From NCBI RefSeq assembly GCF_030812215.1, contig NZ_JAUSSG010000002.1, positions 1 through 64,000 of the forward strand: a stretch of DNA of 64,000 bases, given 5' to 3'. Both the position numbers and the translations under genes were made by a program. Positions 44,291-53,513 of the stretch are shown one piece after another. The stretch comes from Variovorax boronicumulans. Lineage in GTDB: Bacteria; Pseudomonadota; Gammaproteobacteria; Burkholderiales; Burkholderiaceae_C. The number at the start of each line of letters is the position of its first letter. Position 1 is the stretch's first letter. The notes beneath the pieces were generated by a model. It was not told the DNA's origin, made no database searches, and saw only the letters and a list, made by a program, of their open reading frames with translations.

Positions 44291-45151
44291 TCAATATCTT
44301 CGAGGGTAGGAGCCGAGAAGCCGGAACTCCGCATGCTCCGCCAGCAACCTCGCGATCTCCGGCTGTGAGGCATGGCCCACGACGTCGATGACATAGCGGT
44401 GTCCATCCAGCGATCGCCTGCCCGGGCGTTCGTAGACGGCCAGGACCCGGGCCGATTTAGCGAGCGCCTGCAGCGATCGCTGAAAGCCCTCTTCGTCGAC
44501 GGTCAGCAGCAGCGTCGTCTTGTCATGGCCGCTGGGTGCCGGGATCGCATGCCCCAGCACCCACCAGCGCGTCGTGTTGTGAGGCCCCTCCTCGATGCCG
44601 CTGACGATCGGCACGAGGCCATAGAGTCGGGCCGCGCCGGGCGGTCCCATGGCGGCCATGCCCGACGCTGCCCCTTCCGCCACCGACTTCGCCGCAGCGC
44701 CTCCGCTGGCCGCCGGCTGGCGTTCGACGTCTGGCATCTCCAAATCGAGCCAGGGCTCGACCTCCTCCAGCGCCACGGGGTGCGCCAGCACCGTGCGGAT
44801 GTCCTCCTTGCGGGTGCCGGGCTTGACCAGCAGGCTGTAGCCCAGTGCCTTCGGGTACTCGCCCACCACATGCACGGTCTCAAGCGCCAGCACGTCGTCC
44901 AGATAGGGCGTGGCCCCGACCACCGACGTCGTGGCGGGCACGCAGGCCTTGGCGACGGTTTTCGCGCGCAGGGCCTTGAAGAGCGCCTGCCTGTCGAGCG
45001 CGACCAGGTTCGCGTCGCCGAACAGGTCCATGCAGGCCTGGTGGGTCCAGCTGCCTGCCGGTCCCAGGTAAGCGATCTGGGCGCTGGTGATCGAAGAGAC
45101 GCCCATGGCAAGCGTGGCCATCGTGACGGCGCACAGGGAAAGGGTTTTCAT
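44291..45151 (-). CDS. Secreted prephenate dehydratase with ACT domain
   Basis: 286 aa from the ATG at 45151 (MKTLSLCAVTMATLAMGVSS); the frame is open to 45313, but the signal peptide decides the start. Prephenate dehydratase segments: IAYLGPAGSWTHQA and the catalytic THR-ARG in NTTRWWVLG. An ACT domain follows (KTTLLLTVDEEGFQRSL, then YERPGRRSLDGHRYVID). The signal peptide points to a periplasmic enzyme, whereas the biosynthetic PheA acts in the cytoplasm. The 3' end (44307-44346) is duplicated at 43404. Role: conversion of prephenate to phenylpyruvate outside the cytoplasm, or sensing of phenylalanine; this is inferred. Confidence 0.8.
   Translation of the reverse strand: MKTLSLCAVTMATLAMGVSSITSAQIAYLGPAGSWTHQACMDLFGDANLVALDRQALFKALRAKTVAKACVPATTSVVGATPYLDDVLALETVHVVGEYPKALGYSLLVKPGTRKEDIRTVLAHPVALEEVEPWLDLEMPDVERQPAASGGAAAKSVAEGAASGMAAMGPPGAARLYGLVPIVSGIEEGPHNTTRWWVLGHAIPAPSGHDKTTLLLTVDEEGFQRSLQALAKSARVLAVYERPGRRSLDGHRYVIDVVGHASQPEIARLLAEHAEFRLLGSYPRRY
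44307..44346 (-). repeat. Direct repeat, right copy (inside the dehydratase 3' end)
   Basis: Partner of 43404-43443. It overlaps the coding end of the prephenate dehydratase and keeps the gene intact, as expected when an element inserts at the 3' end of a gene and restores it. Confidence 0.7.
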
Positions 45152-45589
45152 GAGTTTGAACGGCACGGGCAACAACAACGGTGGAGAGAAGCGCACGGGT
45201 CTCCAGCGCACGCCGCATCGAGATCGCGGCGTTGGAGGCCTGCACGTCTTCACGACGGAGGCCGCAATGATCCAGACGGCGGGCGCGCTCGGCAACGCGT
45301 GCGCGGCATGCACTTTCTCGCACGCTGCCGTGCCCAGGATTGCGAGCGCCGCCGGCTACCACGTTGCGTGCTGCGCAAAACCGCGGCAAGACAGATGCGA
45401 AGGCAGCGCCGGCAGCAGCACCTCGCGAAGGCCACGCTTGCACGGAGCCCCGATCACGCGGCTGGCTGCAGCCCGAAAAGGGCGCTGGCGGACGGAGCAA
45501 GGAGAAAAGCACGATGCCTGGTTGGCACCCACGCGCCCTCCCCTCCGCAGCGATGACATGCTGAGTGGCCCGTCCGCCACTCCACAGGC
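45152..45589. other. Region upstream of the dehydratase, no supported gene
   Basis: About 440 GC-rich bases precede the dehydratase. Several overlapping frames are open but none shows a known domain. It probably contains decayed insertion-sequence DNA, since an IS66 remnant borders it on the right. Confidence 0.4.
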
Positions 45590-45744
45590 CACAGGCGCGC
45601 TGTCAACCTCGCGATCACCGCGGCAAAAGCATCCGGCTGCCGGCAAGCCTCAAGGACCTCAGCCTTGAACCGCGCGCTGTGCTTGCGACGGGTCGCCCGC
45701 TTAACCACACCATCTATTGCATCCACATCATTCAGCGCGGACAC
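45590..45744 (-). mobile_element. IS66-family TnpA-like remnant
   Basis: The translated stretch RRKHSARFKAEVLEACRQP is the start of the small IS66 accessory protein. The expected continuation through the HTH is lost after AAVIARL, and no other IS66 gene is near, so this is a fragment of an old insertion. Confidence 0.6.
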
Positions 45745-45812
45745 GATGCCTGCCGACTCTCAGGCAATCAAGATGACTTCACCGTGCGCTTACATCGAAT
45801 TGCACGAGGTCC

Positions 45813-46508
45813 TTACTCCGAGTGCTCGCGCGCATACACCCGCAGGCCATCGACGTTCAAGACGTCGATGCTTCCGTAGCGGATGTGAAGCAAGCCCGCC
45901 TCCTCCAACTCGTGCAGGGCGCGATGGGCGACCTGGCGGGAAATTCCGGCCAGCCGGCCAATCTCCTCCTGCGATATATGCAGGACTGGATGGGTCTGGG
46001 GGTTGAGTTGAGGATTAAAGAGTTCAGCCAGGCAGCCTGCCACGCGCGAACTGATGTCGTGCATCCGATAGCTCTCGGCCAGCGCAATGAATTGACCGAG
46101 CCTTGCGTTGAGCTGATCGATCATGAAATGGCAAAAGCTCAAGCTGTTGGCGACCAAGTAGTGAAAGGTCTGGCTCGGCATCAACGCAATGCGGGTGTCA
46201 CGCAGCGCGACAACGCCGTAGGGACGCAACTCCCCCTTGAGCACGGAACCTTCCCCGAGCCAACCGCCATTGGTGACCCCGGTCAATGTGGTGCTTCGGC
46301 CGTCCGCCGACAGGACGTCCACTTTGACCATCCCTTCGACGATCCCGATCCAGTGCGTCGCCGCGCTTGATTTGCGGCAGACGATCTCACCAGCCGAATA
46401 AAAGCGGTCCTGCGTTTCCAGTTCGACGCGCTGAAGTTGCTCGCGCGTCAGTCCGCCGGCCCAAGCAGCCGCTCGCAACATCGAGATGGTCTGCGCGTGA
46501 TTTGTCAT
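45813..46508 (-). CDS. Crp/Fnr-family transcriptional regulator
   Basis: 231 aa. An N-terminal cyclic-nucleotide-binding-like beta barrel (about 20-130; GMVKVDVLSADGRSTTLTG, GWLGEGSVL) is followed by a long dimer helix and the HTH ISQEEIGRLAGISRQVAHRALHELEEAG. No cysteine cluster for an Fnr iron-sulfur centre is seen, and the cAMP-binding residues are not obvious, so the signal is unknown. It is divergent from the tannase-family gene at 46610 with a 100-bp gap and may regulate it. Confidence 0.88.
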   Translation of the reverse strand: MTNHAQTISMLRAAAWAGGLTREQLQRVELETQDRFYSAGEIVCRKSSAATHWIGIVEGMVKVDVLSADGRSTTLTGVTNGGWLGEGSVLKGELRPYGVVALRDTRIALMPSQTFHYLVANSLSFCHFMIDQLNARLGQFIALAESYRMHDISSRVAGCLAELFNPQLNPQTHPVLHISQEEIGRLAGISRQVAHRALHELEEAGLLHIRYGSIDVLNVDGLRVYAREHSE

Positions 46509-46609
46509 CGGAAAGACTTTCTTCCTCGGCCTTAGTGCCTAGCATGCACTGCGCAGGCGACGGCCTGAGTCGTCTGAGTTTATGTGGCAGTACGAACAGG
46601 AGACAAATC

Positions 46610-48193
46610 ATGAGAAACCCTCTATCGATGGCAGGCTACGCGCTGCTGAGCATTCCCATCCTGCTGACCGCCTGCGGAGGCGGAAGTGACAGGGCAGGCA
46701 ACTGGCCGGTGCTGTTCCCGACACCGGCGCCAACGCAAACACCACCGCCGACACCAGTTGCGACGGCGCAGGAGAAGTGCTCGATCTTCGCCGGCGCTTC
46801 GCTTGCCGGCGCAGCGCTCAAAGAGGCGACGCTCGTCCCGGCGGCAGCAGGAGCCGCGGAGTACTGCAAGATCACGGGCACCCTGCACGGCACGCTCAAC
46901 TTCGAAGTGCATCTGCCCACTGTGTGGAACAACAAGCTCCTGTATGCCGGCGGCGGCGGTTGGGACGGCAGCATCAGCATCACGCCCGTCTCACCAAGTG
47001 GGGCAACTGCCGGCTACGTACTCGTGGCCTCGGATGGCGGGCGCCAGGGTGACGGCTTGGACGCTTCAGTCTTTTTGAACAATCCCACGGCTCAGGCGGA
47101 CTTCGGCTATCTCTCGATCCATTCGGTCAATGAGGTCACCAAGGAGATCGTTCGCAAGCGCTATGGCTCGGATGCCGAGTTCAGCTATTTCGAGGGCTGC
47201 TCTAACGGCGGCAGGGAGGCATTGATCCAGGCCACGCGCTTCCCGAACGACTTCGACGGCATCGTCGTGCGTGCGCCGGCCTACTCTTTCACCGAACTGT
47301 TCCAGGCCTTTGTTGCGAACGGAAAGGCGCTTGCCGCGCCGGGCGGGCAATTGAGCGATGCGAAGGTCTCGCTCATCGGCAAGACCGTCACCGCGCAGTG
47401 CGACGCGCTGGATGGTGTGTCCGATGGCATCGTGAGCAACCAGGAAGCCTGCACGTTCAACCCAGCAGTGTTGCGCTGCACGGCAGGCGATGCGGACACA
47501 TGCCTGAGCGACCCACAGATCGCGACTGCCAACACAATCTACTCCGAACTCAAGCGCAAGGACGGGACGACCGTCTACCCCGGCTGGGGACCTGGCGGCG
47601 AAGACCAGGGCTGGCCCCTGTGGGTGACGGGCTCCGCCATAGGCGGCACCGGCCTCCAGTTCCAGTTCGGGAGCGGCCTCGTTAAGTACTGGGTCACGGG
47701 CGATCCTGCCTTCAATGTGCTTGGCTTCGATCCGGAGTTCTACTCCGCGGGACTGCGGCTCGCGGCCACCACGCTCGATGCGACGCCGGACCTTCGCTCC
47801 TTCTTCGGACAGGGCGGCAAGATGATCCTTGCCCATGGAACGAACGACTGGGCAATCAGCTACAAGGGCTCGATCAAGTACTTCACCGATGTAGCGACCG
47901 CGGTCGGCGGCGCATCCACGCGGGATGCCTCGATGGAGTTCTTCCTCCAGCCCGGCGTTCAGCATTGCGCCGGCGGTGTCGGTCCTGACACCGTCGACCT
48001 TGTGGACGCAGTCGCAAAGTGGCGAGAGAGGGGCACAAAGCCCTCCACTCAAAACATCGTGGCGACCAAGCTGGATTCGACGACCAAAGCTCCAATACTT
48101 GCGCGCCCCTTGTGCAAGTACCCGACCTTTCCGAAATACAAGGGCAGCGGCGACGTGAATTCGGCGGACAGCTACAGCTGCCAGAGTTCTTGA
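46610..48193 (+). CDS. Tannase/feruloyl esterase family lipoprotein
   Basis: 527 aa; ATG at 46610 behind GGAGACAA (46599-46606). Lipobox LLTAC gives an acylated Cys at residue 22, so it is membrane anchored. The proline-rich linker PTPAPTQTPPPTPVAT follows. Tannase-family signature: GCSNGGREALIQ (nucleophile Ser) with HGTNDWAIS (acid) and VQHCAGG (His), a CS-D-HC arrangement in which two cysteines bracket the active site. It hydrolyses ester bonds of gallates, ferulates or similar aromatic esters; the actual substrate is not known. The acids released could feed the many carboxylate receptors. Confidence 0.88.
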   Translation: MRNPLSMAGYALLSIPILLTACGGGSDRAGNWPVLFPTPAPTQTPPPTPVATAQEKCSIFAGASLAGAALKEATLVPAAAGAAEYCKITGTLHGTLNFEVHLPTVWNNKLLYAGGGGWDGSISITPVSPSGATAGYVLVASDGGRQGDGLDASVFLNNPTAQADFGYLSIHSVNEVTKEIVRKRYGSDAEFSYFEGCSNGGREALIQATRFPNDFDGIVVRAPAYSFTELFQAFVANGKALAAPGGQLSDAKVSLIGKTVTAQCDALDGVSDGIVSNQEACTFNPAVLRCTAGDADTCLSDPQIATANTIYSELKRKDGTTVYPGWGPGGEDQGWPLWVTGSAIGGTGLQFQFGSGLVKYWVTGDPAFNVLGFDPEFYSAGLRLAATTLDATPDLRSFFGQGGKMILAHGTNDWAISYKGSIKYFTDVATAVGGASTRDASMEFFLQPGVQHCAGGVGPDTVDLVDAVAKWRERGTKPSTQNIVATKLDSTTKAPILARPLCKYPTFPKYKGSGDVNSADSYSCQSS

Positions 48194-48543
48194 GCGTCTT
48201 CATTTGCTGAATTGGCCCCACTTTCCGTGTGTCCGGCCGCCGACTCGCGCGGCCGGTCTACGACGTGTGCGCGGACGCGCTCGACACGGAATCCGACAGC
48301 GCTTGCGCGGAACGGAACGCCTGCGAGGGACGCACGTCCTCCACATCAGCAGTTCGCGCGCCGGGCTCATCCATCGCCGTCCTGACCGAACTGGACCACT
48401 TGCCGCCGCGGCGCGGCATTCAGCGAAGCTCATCTTGGCTCTGATCACAGTGCTGGCAAGCGCGGAACGCCGGCCTCGGACCCGGGGTCAGCGACTTGCC
48501 CGGTCTATGATTTCAGGCCCACAAAAAATGGCCGGAGGAAAAG
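48194..48543. other. Intergenic region, no supported gene
   Basis: About 350 bases with only GC-rich shadow frames. The last ~60 bases carry the leader of the small gene at 48544 with GGAGG in the SD position. Confidence 0.4.
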
Positions 48544-48738
48544 ATGCCCACTTCGCCGGATGGACGTGCGATCGCGAAGCTCGCCTGGGAAGCCGCCTTC
48601 GAGCGGCTAGGCAATGCTTTGCGCCCTCCAGATGGATACCCTGAGCCGACGCAGGAGCAGTTGGCAGCTTGCTACTGGAATGCGCAAGCCAGGCTCGACC
48701 AGGTGCGGGTCACGTTCAACATCCAGCCGCCAAGATGA
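48544..48738 (+). CDS. Small hypothetical protein
   Basis: 64 aa, MPTSPDGRAIAKLAW start, with a good SD (GCCGGAGGAAAAG) directly upstream. Mainly helical and charged; no known domain. The frame lies between the tannase-family gene and the convergent ClC gene. It might be a real small protein given the SD, but coding is not otherwise supported. Confidence 0.5.
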   Translation: MPTSPDGRAIAKLAWEAAFERLGNALRPPDGYPEPTQEQLAACYWNAQARLDQVRVTFNIQPPR

Positions 48739-48813
48739 GTACGAAGCGCAAAGGCGCGACCGCCCCGCTCCGTCGGATCTCGGCCGATGTCGACGAGCCC
48801 GAGGTTGGAGGGT

Positions 48814-50565
48814 TCACGTAGCCTGCCAGGGCAGGCCGCGCATGCGCTCGCGCTTTTCTTCTTCGTCGAAATGCGCGAGCGAGGGCTTGATGAGGTCGCT
48901 GCGCGCCACGAGGCCGACCAGCGCGAGCGACTGCGCATCTTTCACGACCGGCAGCCGCTCCAACCGGAGGCGCGCGAGGCGCGTCGCCACCACGCGGCAG
49001 TTCTCGCCCGCGAGCGCGAACGGCAGCGGCGCCGAGCCTTCGCAGGCATCGCCCACCGTGCCCACGCTGAACGCCGCGAGCATAGCGCGGTCGGCCATGC
49101 CGATCACCGCGCTGCCGCGCAGCACCGGGTAGGCGCGATGCACCTGACCTTCGCCGAAATACTGCGCAAGCGCCTCGCCCACGGGCAGCGCGGCGTCGAT
49201 GCTGCGCACCTCGCGCGTCATCACTTCCTCGACCGAATGGCGCTCCAGCGGATCGATGCCGTACTCGCGGTAGATGTGATAGCCGCGGCGCGCGATCTTC
49301 TCGGTGAGGATCGAGCGGCGCATCGTGAGCACGGTGAAGCCGTAGGCCACGGCGGAGGTGGTCAAGAGCGGCAGCAGCGCATTGCTGTCGTGCGTGAGCC
49401 CGAAGGCGAAGATGGTGGCGGTGAGCGGCGCGCGCATCACGCCGCCGAGCGTGGCGGCCATGCAGACCAGCGGCCACAGCATCGGGTCGTTGCCGGGCAG
49501 CACGTGCGAGAGCACCACGCCGAGGCCCGCGCCCATCATCAACAGCGGCGCCAGCACGCCGCCCGAGGTGCCCGAGCCCAGCGAGATGACCCAGATGATC
49601 GCCTTCACCGCGAGCAGCGCGGCCACCACGCCGAGCGCGAGGTGGTTGTGCAGCAGGTCGCCAATGACGTCGTAGCCCACGCCCAGCGCGCGCGGCTCGA
49701 AGTAGCCGCCGATGCCGACCGCCAAGCCACCGATGGCCGGCCACCACATCCAGTGGATCGGCAGCTTGCCGAAGAGGTCCTCCACCTTGTAGAGCGAGAT
49801 CGAGAGTGACGCCGAGAGCATCCCGCACAGGAGGCCGGCAACGATGCAGGAGAGCATCGCGAGCGGACCGGGCACAGCGGTCTGCAGCGGGAACAGCGGA
49901 CCCGCATCCATCAAGAGCGGCCGCGTGAAGCCCGCGACCGCGCAGGCCACGGCCACCGGCAAGAGGCTGCGCGGGCGCAGCTCGAACAGCAGCAGTTCGA
50001 CCGCCAGCAGCACGGCGGCCACGGGCGTTCCGAACACGGCCGTCATACCGGCGGTGGCACCCGCCACCAGCAGCGCCTTGCGCTCGGCGGCGGTGAGGTG
50101 AAAGTACTGCGCGATCAGCGAGCCGATGGCGCCGCCCGTCATGATGATCGGCCCCTCGGCGCCGAACGGCCCGCCGCTGCCGATCACGATGCCCGAGGAC
50201 AGCGGCTTGAGCAGCGCGACCTTCGGCGACATCTTGCTTTTGCCGAACAGGATCGCCTCGATCGCCTCGGGAATGCCGTGGCCGCGGATCTTGTCGGAGC
50301 CATAACGCGCGATCAACCCCACGATGAGCCCGCCGATCACCGGCACCGCGATGACCCAGGCGCCCAGCGTGTGCGTGGCCGGCGAGCGGTCGGCCAGCGA
50401 GAAGGTCTGGAAGAAAAAGAGGTTGGTGAAGAAGCGGATCAGGTCGAGCAGCACGCGCGCGGCCACGGTGCTGATGGCGCCGATGACGATGGCCATGGCG
50501 GTGATGCGCAGCAGGCGGGCATTGAGGGCGAAGTCGCCGCGCGGAGGATGAGAAGGTGTGGACAT
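48814..50565 (-). CDS. ClC-family chloride channel/antiporter with CBS-type C-terminus
   Basis: 583 aa. Ten or more membrane helices with the ClC motifs GSGGPFGAEGPII (with the gating Glu in GAEGP) and GSGTSGGVLAP. Where E. coli ClcA reads GSGIP this protein reads GSGGPFG, so the ion filter differs. The C-terminal ~150 residues hold a CBS-pair-like region (HSVEEVMTREVRSID, LERLPVVKDAQSLALVG). Probably a chloride/proton exchanger or channel in the inner membrane. It lies downstream of the MarR gene on the same strand, with a symmetric site 117 bp before its start. Confidence 0.9.
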   Translation of the reverse strand: MSTPSHPPRGDFALNARLLRITAMAIVIGAISTVAARVLLDLIRFFTNLFFFQTFSLADRSPATHTLGAWVIAVPVIGGLIVGLIARYGSDKIRGHGIPEAIEAILFGKSKMSPKVALLKPLSSGIVIGSGGPFGAEGPIIMTGGAIGSLIAQYFHLTAAERKALLVAGATAGMTAVFGTPVAAVLLAVELLLFELRPRSLLPVAVACAVAGFTRPLLMDAGPLFPLQTAVPGPLAMLSCIVAGLLCGMLSASLSISLYKVEDLFGKLPIHWMWWPAIGGLAVGIGGYFEPRALGVGYDVIGDLLHNHLALGVVAALLAVKAIIWVISLGSGTSGGVLAPLLMMGAGLGVVLSHVLPGNDPMLWPLVCMAATLGGVMRAPLTATIFAFGLTHDSNALLPLLTTSAVAYGFTVLTMRRSILTEKIARRGYHIYREYGIDPLERHSVEEVMTREVRSIDAALPVGEALAQYFGEGQVHRAYPVLRGSAVIGMADRAMLAAFSVGTVGDACEGSAPLPFALAGENCRVVATRLARLRLERLPVVKDAQSLALVGLVARSDLIKPSLAHFDEEEKRERMRGLPWQAT

Positions 50566-50681
50566 GGCGGTTCAAGAGGGTCGATCTGCAGCGTCTTTGA
50601 CCGCGCCGTGCGACCCGGCCTACACGCTGGCAGCTTCTGCCTTCGGTCACGGGTGTACCCAAACATGAAGCAAACCAAATA

Positions 50682-50696
50682 TATCACGTCATGATA
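50682..50696. promoter_or_regulatory. Palindrome between marR and the ClC gene
   Basis: TATCA-CGTCA-TGATA, perfect 5-bp arms in an AT-rich gap about 117 bp upstream of the ClC start. A possible operator. Confidence 0.35.
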
Positions 50697-50725
50697 GATG
50701 TGGAATCGACTCTCCACTGCCCCTG

Positions 50726-51142
50726 CTATGCGCCGCCTCTGCTTGCGAGTGCGACAACCTCGGCCAGGTAAGCAACCTGATCTTTGTGCAAGACAGCGAG
50801 TCTCTCCAGTTTTTTTCGCCCCGCGGCCAAGAGGTGGATTTCGACCTGTCGTCGGTCCGTGGTGCTGGGTCTGCGCTTCACGAGGCCGGCCTCCTCGCAA
50901 CGCGAGACGAGCGCTACGACGCCGTGATGCTGGGCCTGCAGCCGCTCGGCGATCTCGCTGACCGTGGCCCATTCCCGTCCCGGGAATCCCTGGGTGTGCA
51001 GCATCAACTGATACTGGAGCACCGTGATGCCCTCGGCCCTCGCGGCGTCTTCGCTGAAGCGAAGAAAGCTGCGAAGCCTGAATCTGAAATCGGACAGCGC
51101 CTCCAGGTGCTGTTTTTCGATGCTTCCCCGTTGGCTGGCCAT
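50726..51142 (-). CDS. MarR-family transcriptional regulator
   Basis: 138 aa from the ATG at 51142 (MASQRGSIEKQHLEAL), with GGAA before it; a longer frame to 51175 lacks an SD. The winged HTH lies in YQLMLHTQGFPGREWATVSEIAERLQAQHHGVVALVSR, and the wing in KRRPSTTDRRQVEI. It is divergent from the TctB-TctA genes, and an extensive palindrome (51206-51231) lies in the gap, so it probably represses the transporter until an aromatic or other acid binds. Confidence 0.88.
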   Translation of the reverse strand: MASQRGSIEKQHLEALSDFRFRLRSFLRFSEDAARAEGITVLQYQLMLHTQGFPGREWATVSEIAERLQAQHHGVVALVSRCEEAGLVKRRPSTTDRRQVEIHLLAAGRKKLERLAVLHKDQVAYLAEVVALASRGGA

Positions 51143-51205
51143 TGCATTTCCAAGTGATGTGCGAACGGAGGGCAATGTAGCAGCGCGGGCCCATGCTTCA
51201 GAGGG

Positions 51206-51231
51206 TTATTACTCACGATGTGATGTAATAA
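51206..51231. promoter_or_regulatory. Near-perfect palindrome, candidate MarR operator
   Basis: TTATTACTCAC and GTGA(T)GTAATAA are arms of 11 bp around GAT with one extra T. It lies 64 bp from the marR start and about 180 bp from the tctB start. Confidence 0.55.
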
Positions 51232-51413
51232 ACCTCATAACATGACATACCTGTCCGCAGCCTGACCGGCGAACCGGCGATACCGCGCCGGCCTTTGCCT
51301 GCCATGTGCATTCCTTGGGTCCGTGCCGCTCTTCGAGTCACTGCGCGGGCCGCGATGTTGCTGTTCCTGTCCTTCCTTACCAATCCCATTCCCATTCGAG
51401 AGAGAGATTGCTT

Positions 51414-51902
51414 ATGCAGATCAAGAGCCAGAAGACCTTCTTCTCGGGCGTCATGTTCACCTGCGTCGGTGCGGCCTTCGCCCTCGGCGCCACCAACTAC
51501 AACGTGGGCAGCGCGGCGCGCATGGGCCCGGGCTACTTCCCGCTGATCATCGGCACGCTGCTCACGGTGCTGGGACTGGTGGTGATCTCCAGCGCGTTCA
51601 CCATCAAGACCGCCGACGGCGAGCCAGTCGGAAAGATCGCATGGAAGCCGCTGGGCTTCATCATCGGCGCGAACCTGCTGTTCGGCATCCTTCTCGCGGG
51701 CCTGCACAGCTTCGGCCTGCCTGCGATGGGCCTGATCGTCGCGATCTATGCGCTTGTGGTCGTCGCCTGTATGGCGGGCGCGAACTTCTCCATGAAGCTC
51801 TCGTTGATCCTCGCAACGGTGCTCGCCATCGGCAGCTACCTGACCTTCATCGTGGGACTGAAGCTTCAGTTCCAGGTGTGGCCGACCTTCATCAGCGGTT
51901 GA
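51414..51902 (+). CDS. TctB-family small membrane subunit of tripartite tricarboxylate transporter
   Basis: 162 aa from the ATG at 51414. Four hydrophobic helices (about 8-28, 38-60, 80-100, 110-155), the AARMGPGYFPLIIGTLL segment typical of TctB. It forms the membrane complex with TctA encoded 17 nt downstream. This is the only TctB in the window, against eight Bug receptors. Confidence 0.88.
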   Translation: MQIKSQKTFFSGVMFTCVGAAFALGATNYNVGSAARMGPGYFPLIIGTLLTVLGLVVISSAFTIKTADGEPVGKIAWKPLGFIIGANLLFGILLAGLHSFGLPAMGLIVAIYALVVVACMAGANFSMKLSLILATVLAIGSYLTFIVGLKLQFQVWPTFISG

Positions 51903-51918
51903 GCGAGGAGCCGGAACC

Positions 51919-53436
51919 ATGACCGACCTGATCAACAACCTCTCATTGGGCTTCGCCACGGCGGTGTCGCTGCAGAACATCATCTATGCCTTCATCGGCT
52001 GCCTGCTGGGCACGCTCATCGGCGTGCTGCCGGGCATCGGCCCCACGGCCACCATCGCCATGCTGCTGCCGGCAACCTATGCGCTGCCGCCCGTGGCCGC
52101 ACTCATCATGCTCGCGGGCATCTACTACGGCTCGCAGTACGGTGGCTCGACCACGGCCATCCTGGTCAACCTGCCGGGCGAGTCGTCTTCCGTGGTCACC
52201 GTGATCGACGGGCACCAGATGGCCAAGCAGGGGCGCGGCGGGCCCGCGCTCGCGGCGGCTGGGCTGGGCTCGTTCTTCGCAGGTTGCGTGGGCACGTTGA
52301 TCCTGGCGGCGTTCGCTCCGCCGCTGACCGAGATCGCCTTCAAGTTCGGCCCGGCCGAATACTTCTCGCTGATGATCCTCGGCCTCATCGGCGCGGTGGT
52401 GCTGGCGTCGGGCTCGCTGCTCAAGGCCATCTGCATGATCATGGTCGGGCTGCTGCTGGGCCTGGTGGGCACCGACGTGAACTCGGGCGTGGCGCGCTAC
52501 AGCTTCGACATTCCCGAGCTCACCGACGGCCTGGGCTTCATCGCCATCGCCATGGGCGTGTTCGGCTACGGCGAGATCATTGCCAACCTCGCCCGCCCCG
52601 AGGACGAGCGCGAGGTGTTCACCGCCAAGGTCTCGGGCCTCATGCCCACCAAGGAAGATTTCAAGCGCATGTTCCCGGCGGTGCTGCGCGGCACCGCGCT
52701 CGGTTCGTCGCTGGGCATCCTGCCGGGCGGCGGCGCGCTGCTGTCGGCCTTTGCGGCCTACACGCTCGAGAAGAAGATCAAGCTCAAGCCGGGCGAGGTG
52801 CCCTTCGGCAAGGGCAACATCCGCGGCGTGGCCGGCCCCGAGGCGGCCAACAATGCGGGGGCGCAGACCTCCTTCATCCCGATGCTCACGCTGGGCATTC
52901 CGCCCAATCCGGTGATGGCGCTGATGGTCGGCGCCATGACCATCCACAACATCCAGCCCGGCCCGCAGGTGATGACCAGCAACCCCGAACTGTTCTGGGG
53001 CCTGATCGCCTCGATGTGGATCGGCAACCTGATGCTGGTGATCCTGAACCTGCCGCTCATCGGCCTGTGGATCAAGCTGCTGACCATTCCCTACAAGTGG
53101 CTCTTTCCGGCCATCGTGCTGTTCTGCGCCATCGGCGTGTACTCGACCAACAACAACGTGTTCGACATCTGGCTGGTGGCGATCTTCGGTGTCGTGGGCT
53201 ACACCTTCATCAAGCTCGGTTGCGAGCCCGCGCCGCTGCTCCTGGGCCTGATCCTCGGGCCGATGATGGAAGAGAACCTGCGCCGTGCGCTCCTGCTGTC
53301 GCGCGGCGATTGGAGCGTGTTCGTGTCGCGGCCGATCTCCGCGGGACTGCTGATCGCGGCGGTGCTGCTGCTGCTGGTCGTGCTGCTGCCGTCCATCCGG
53401 TCGAAACGCGAAGAGGCGTTCGTGGAGGAGACCTAG
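51919..53436 (+). CDS. TctA-family large membrane subunit of tripartite tricarboxylate transporter
   Basis: 505 aa, about 11-12 membrane helices. Family motifs: GVLPGIGPTATIAMLLP (first repeat), GSQYGGSTTAILVNLPGE, GILPGGGALLSAFAAYTLEKK and NNAGAQTSFIPMLTLGIPPNP (second repeat). It drives proton- or sodium-coupled uptake of carboxylates delivered by Bug proteins. The pair lies next to a minus-strand operon with a Bug receptor (54654), the nearest possible partner. Confidence 0.92.
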   Translation: MTDLINNLSLGFATAVSLQNIIYAFIGCLLGTLIGVLPGIGPTATIAMLLPATYALPPVAALIMLAGIYYGSQYGGSTTAILVNLPGESSSVVTVIDGHQMAKQGRGGPALAAAGLGSFFAGCVGTLILAAFAPPLTEIAFKFGPAEYFSLMILGLIGAVVLASGSLLKAICMIMVGLLLGLVGTDVNSGVARYSFDIPELTDGLGFIAIAMGVFGYGEIIANLARPEDEREVFTAKVSGLMPTKEDFKRMFPAVLRGTALGSSLGILPGGGALLSAFAAYTLEKKIKLKPGEVPFGKGNIRGVAGPEAANNAGAQTSFIPMLTLGIPPNPVMALMVGAMTIHNIQPGPQVMTSNPELFWGLIASMWIGNLMLVILNLPLIGLWIKLLTIPYKWLFPAIVLFCAIGVYSTNNNVFDIWLVAIFGVVGYTFIKLGCEPAPLLLGLILGPMMEENLRRALLLSRGDWSVFVSRPISAGLLIAAVLLLLVVLLPSIRSKREEAFVEET

Positions 53437-53513
53437 ATGCGCTTGTAGCGACTTGGTGTGGGCCGCCGCCTGCCGCCTTCATTCGCGCTTGCGTCCGCGA
53501 AACTCGACACCGT

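Noticed and set aside
48716..50662. A 648-codon frame shifted relative to the ClC gene on the same strand
   Set aside because: Arg/Ala/His-rich translation typical of an out-of-frame reading of GC-rich DNA; the ClC frame shows all motifs.
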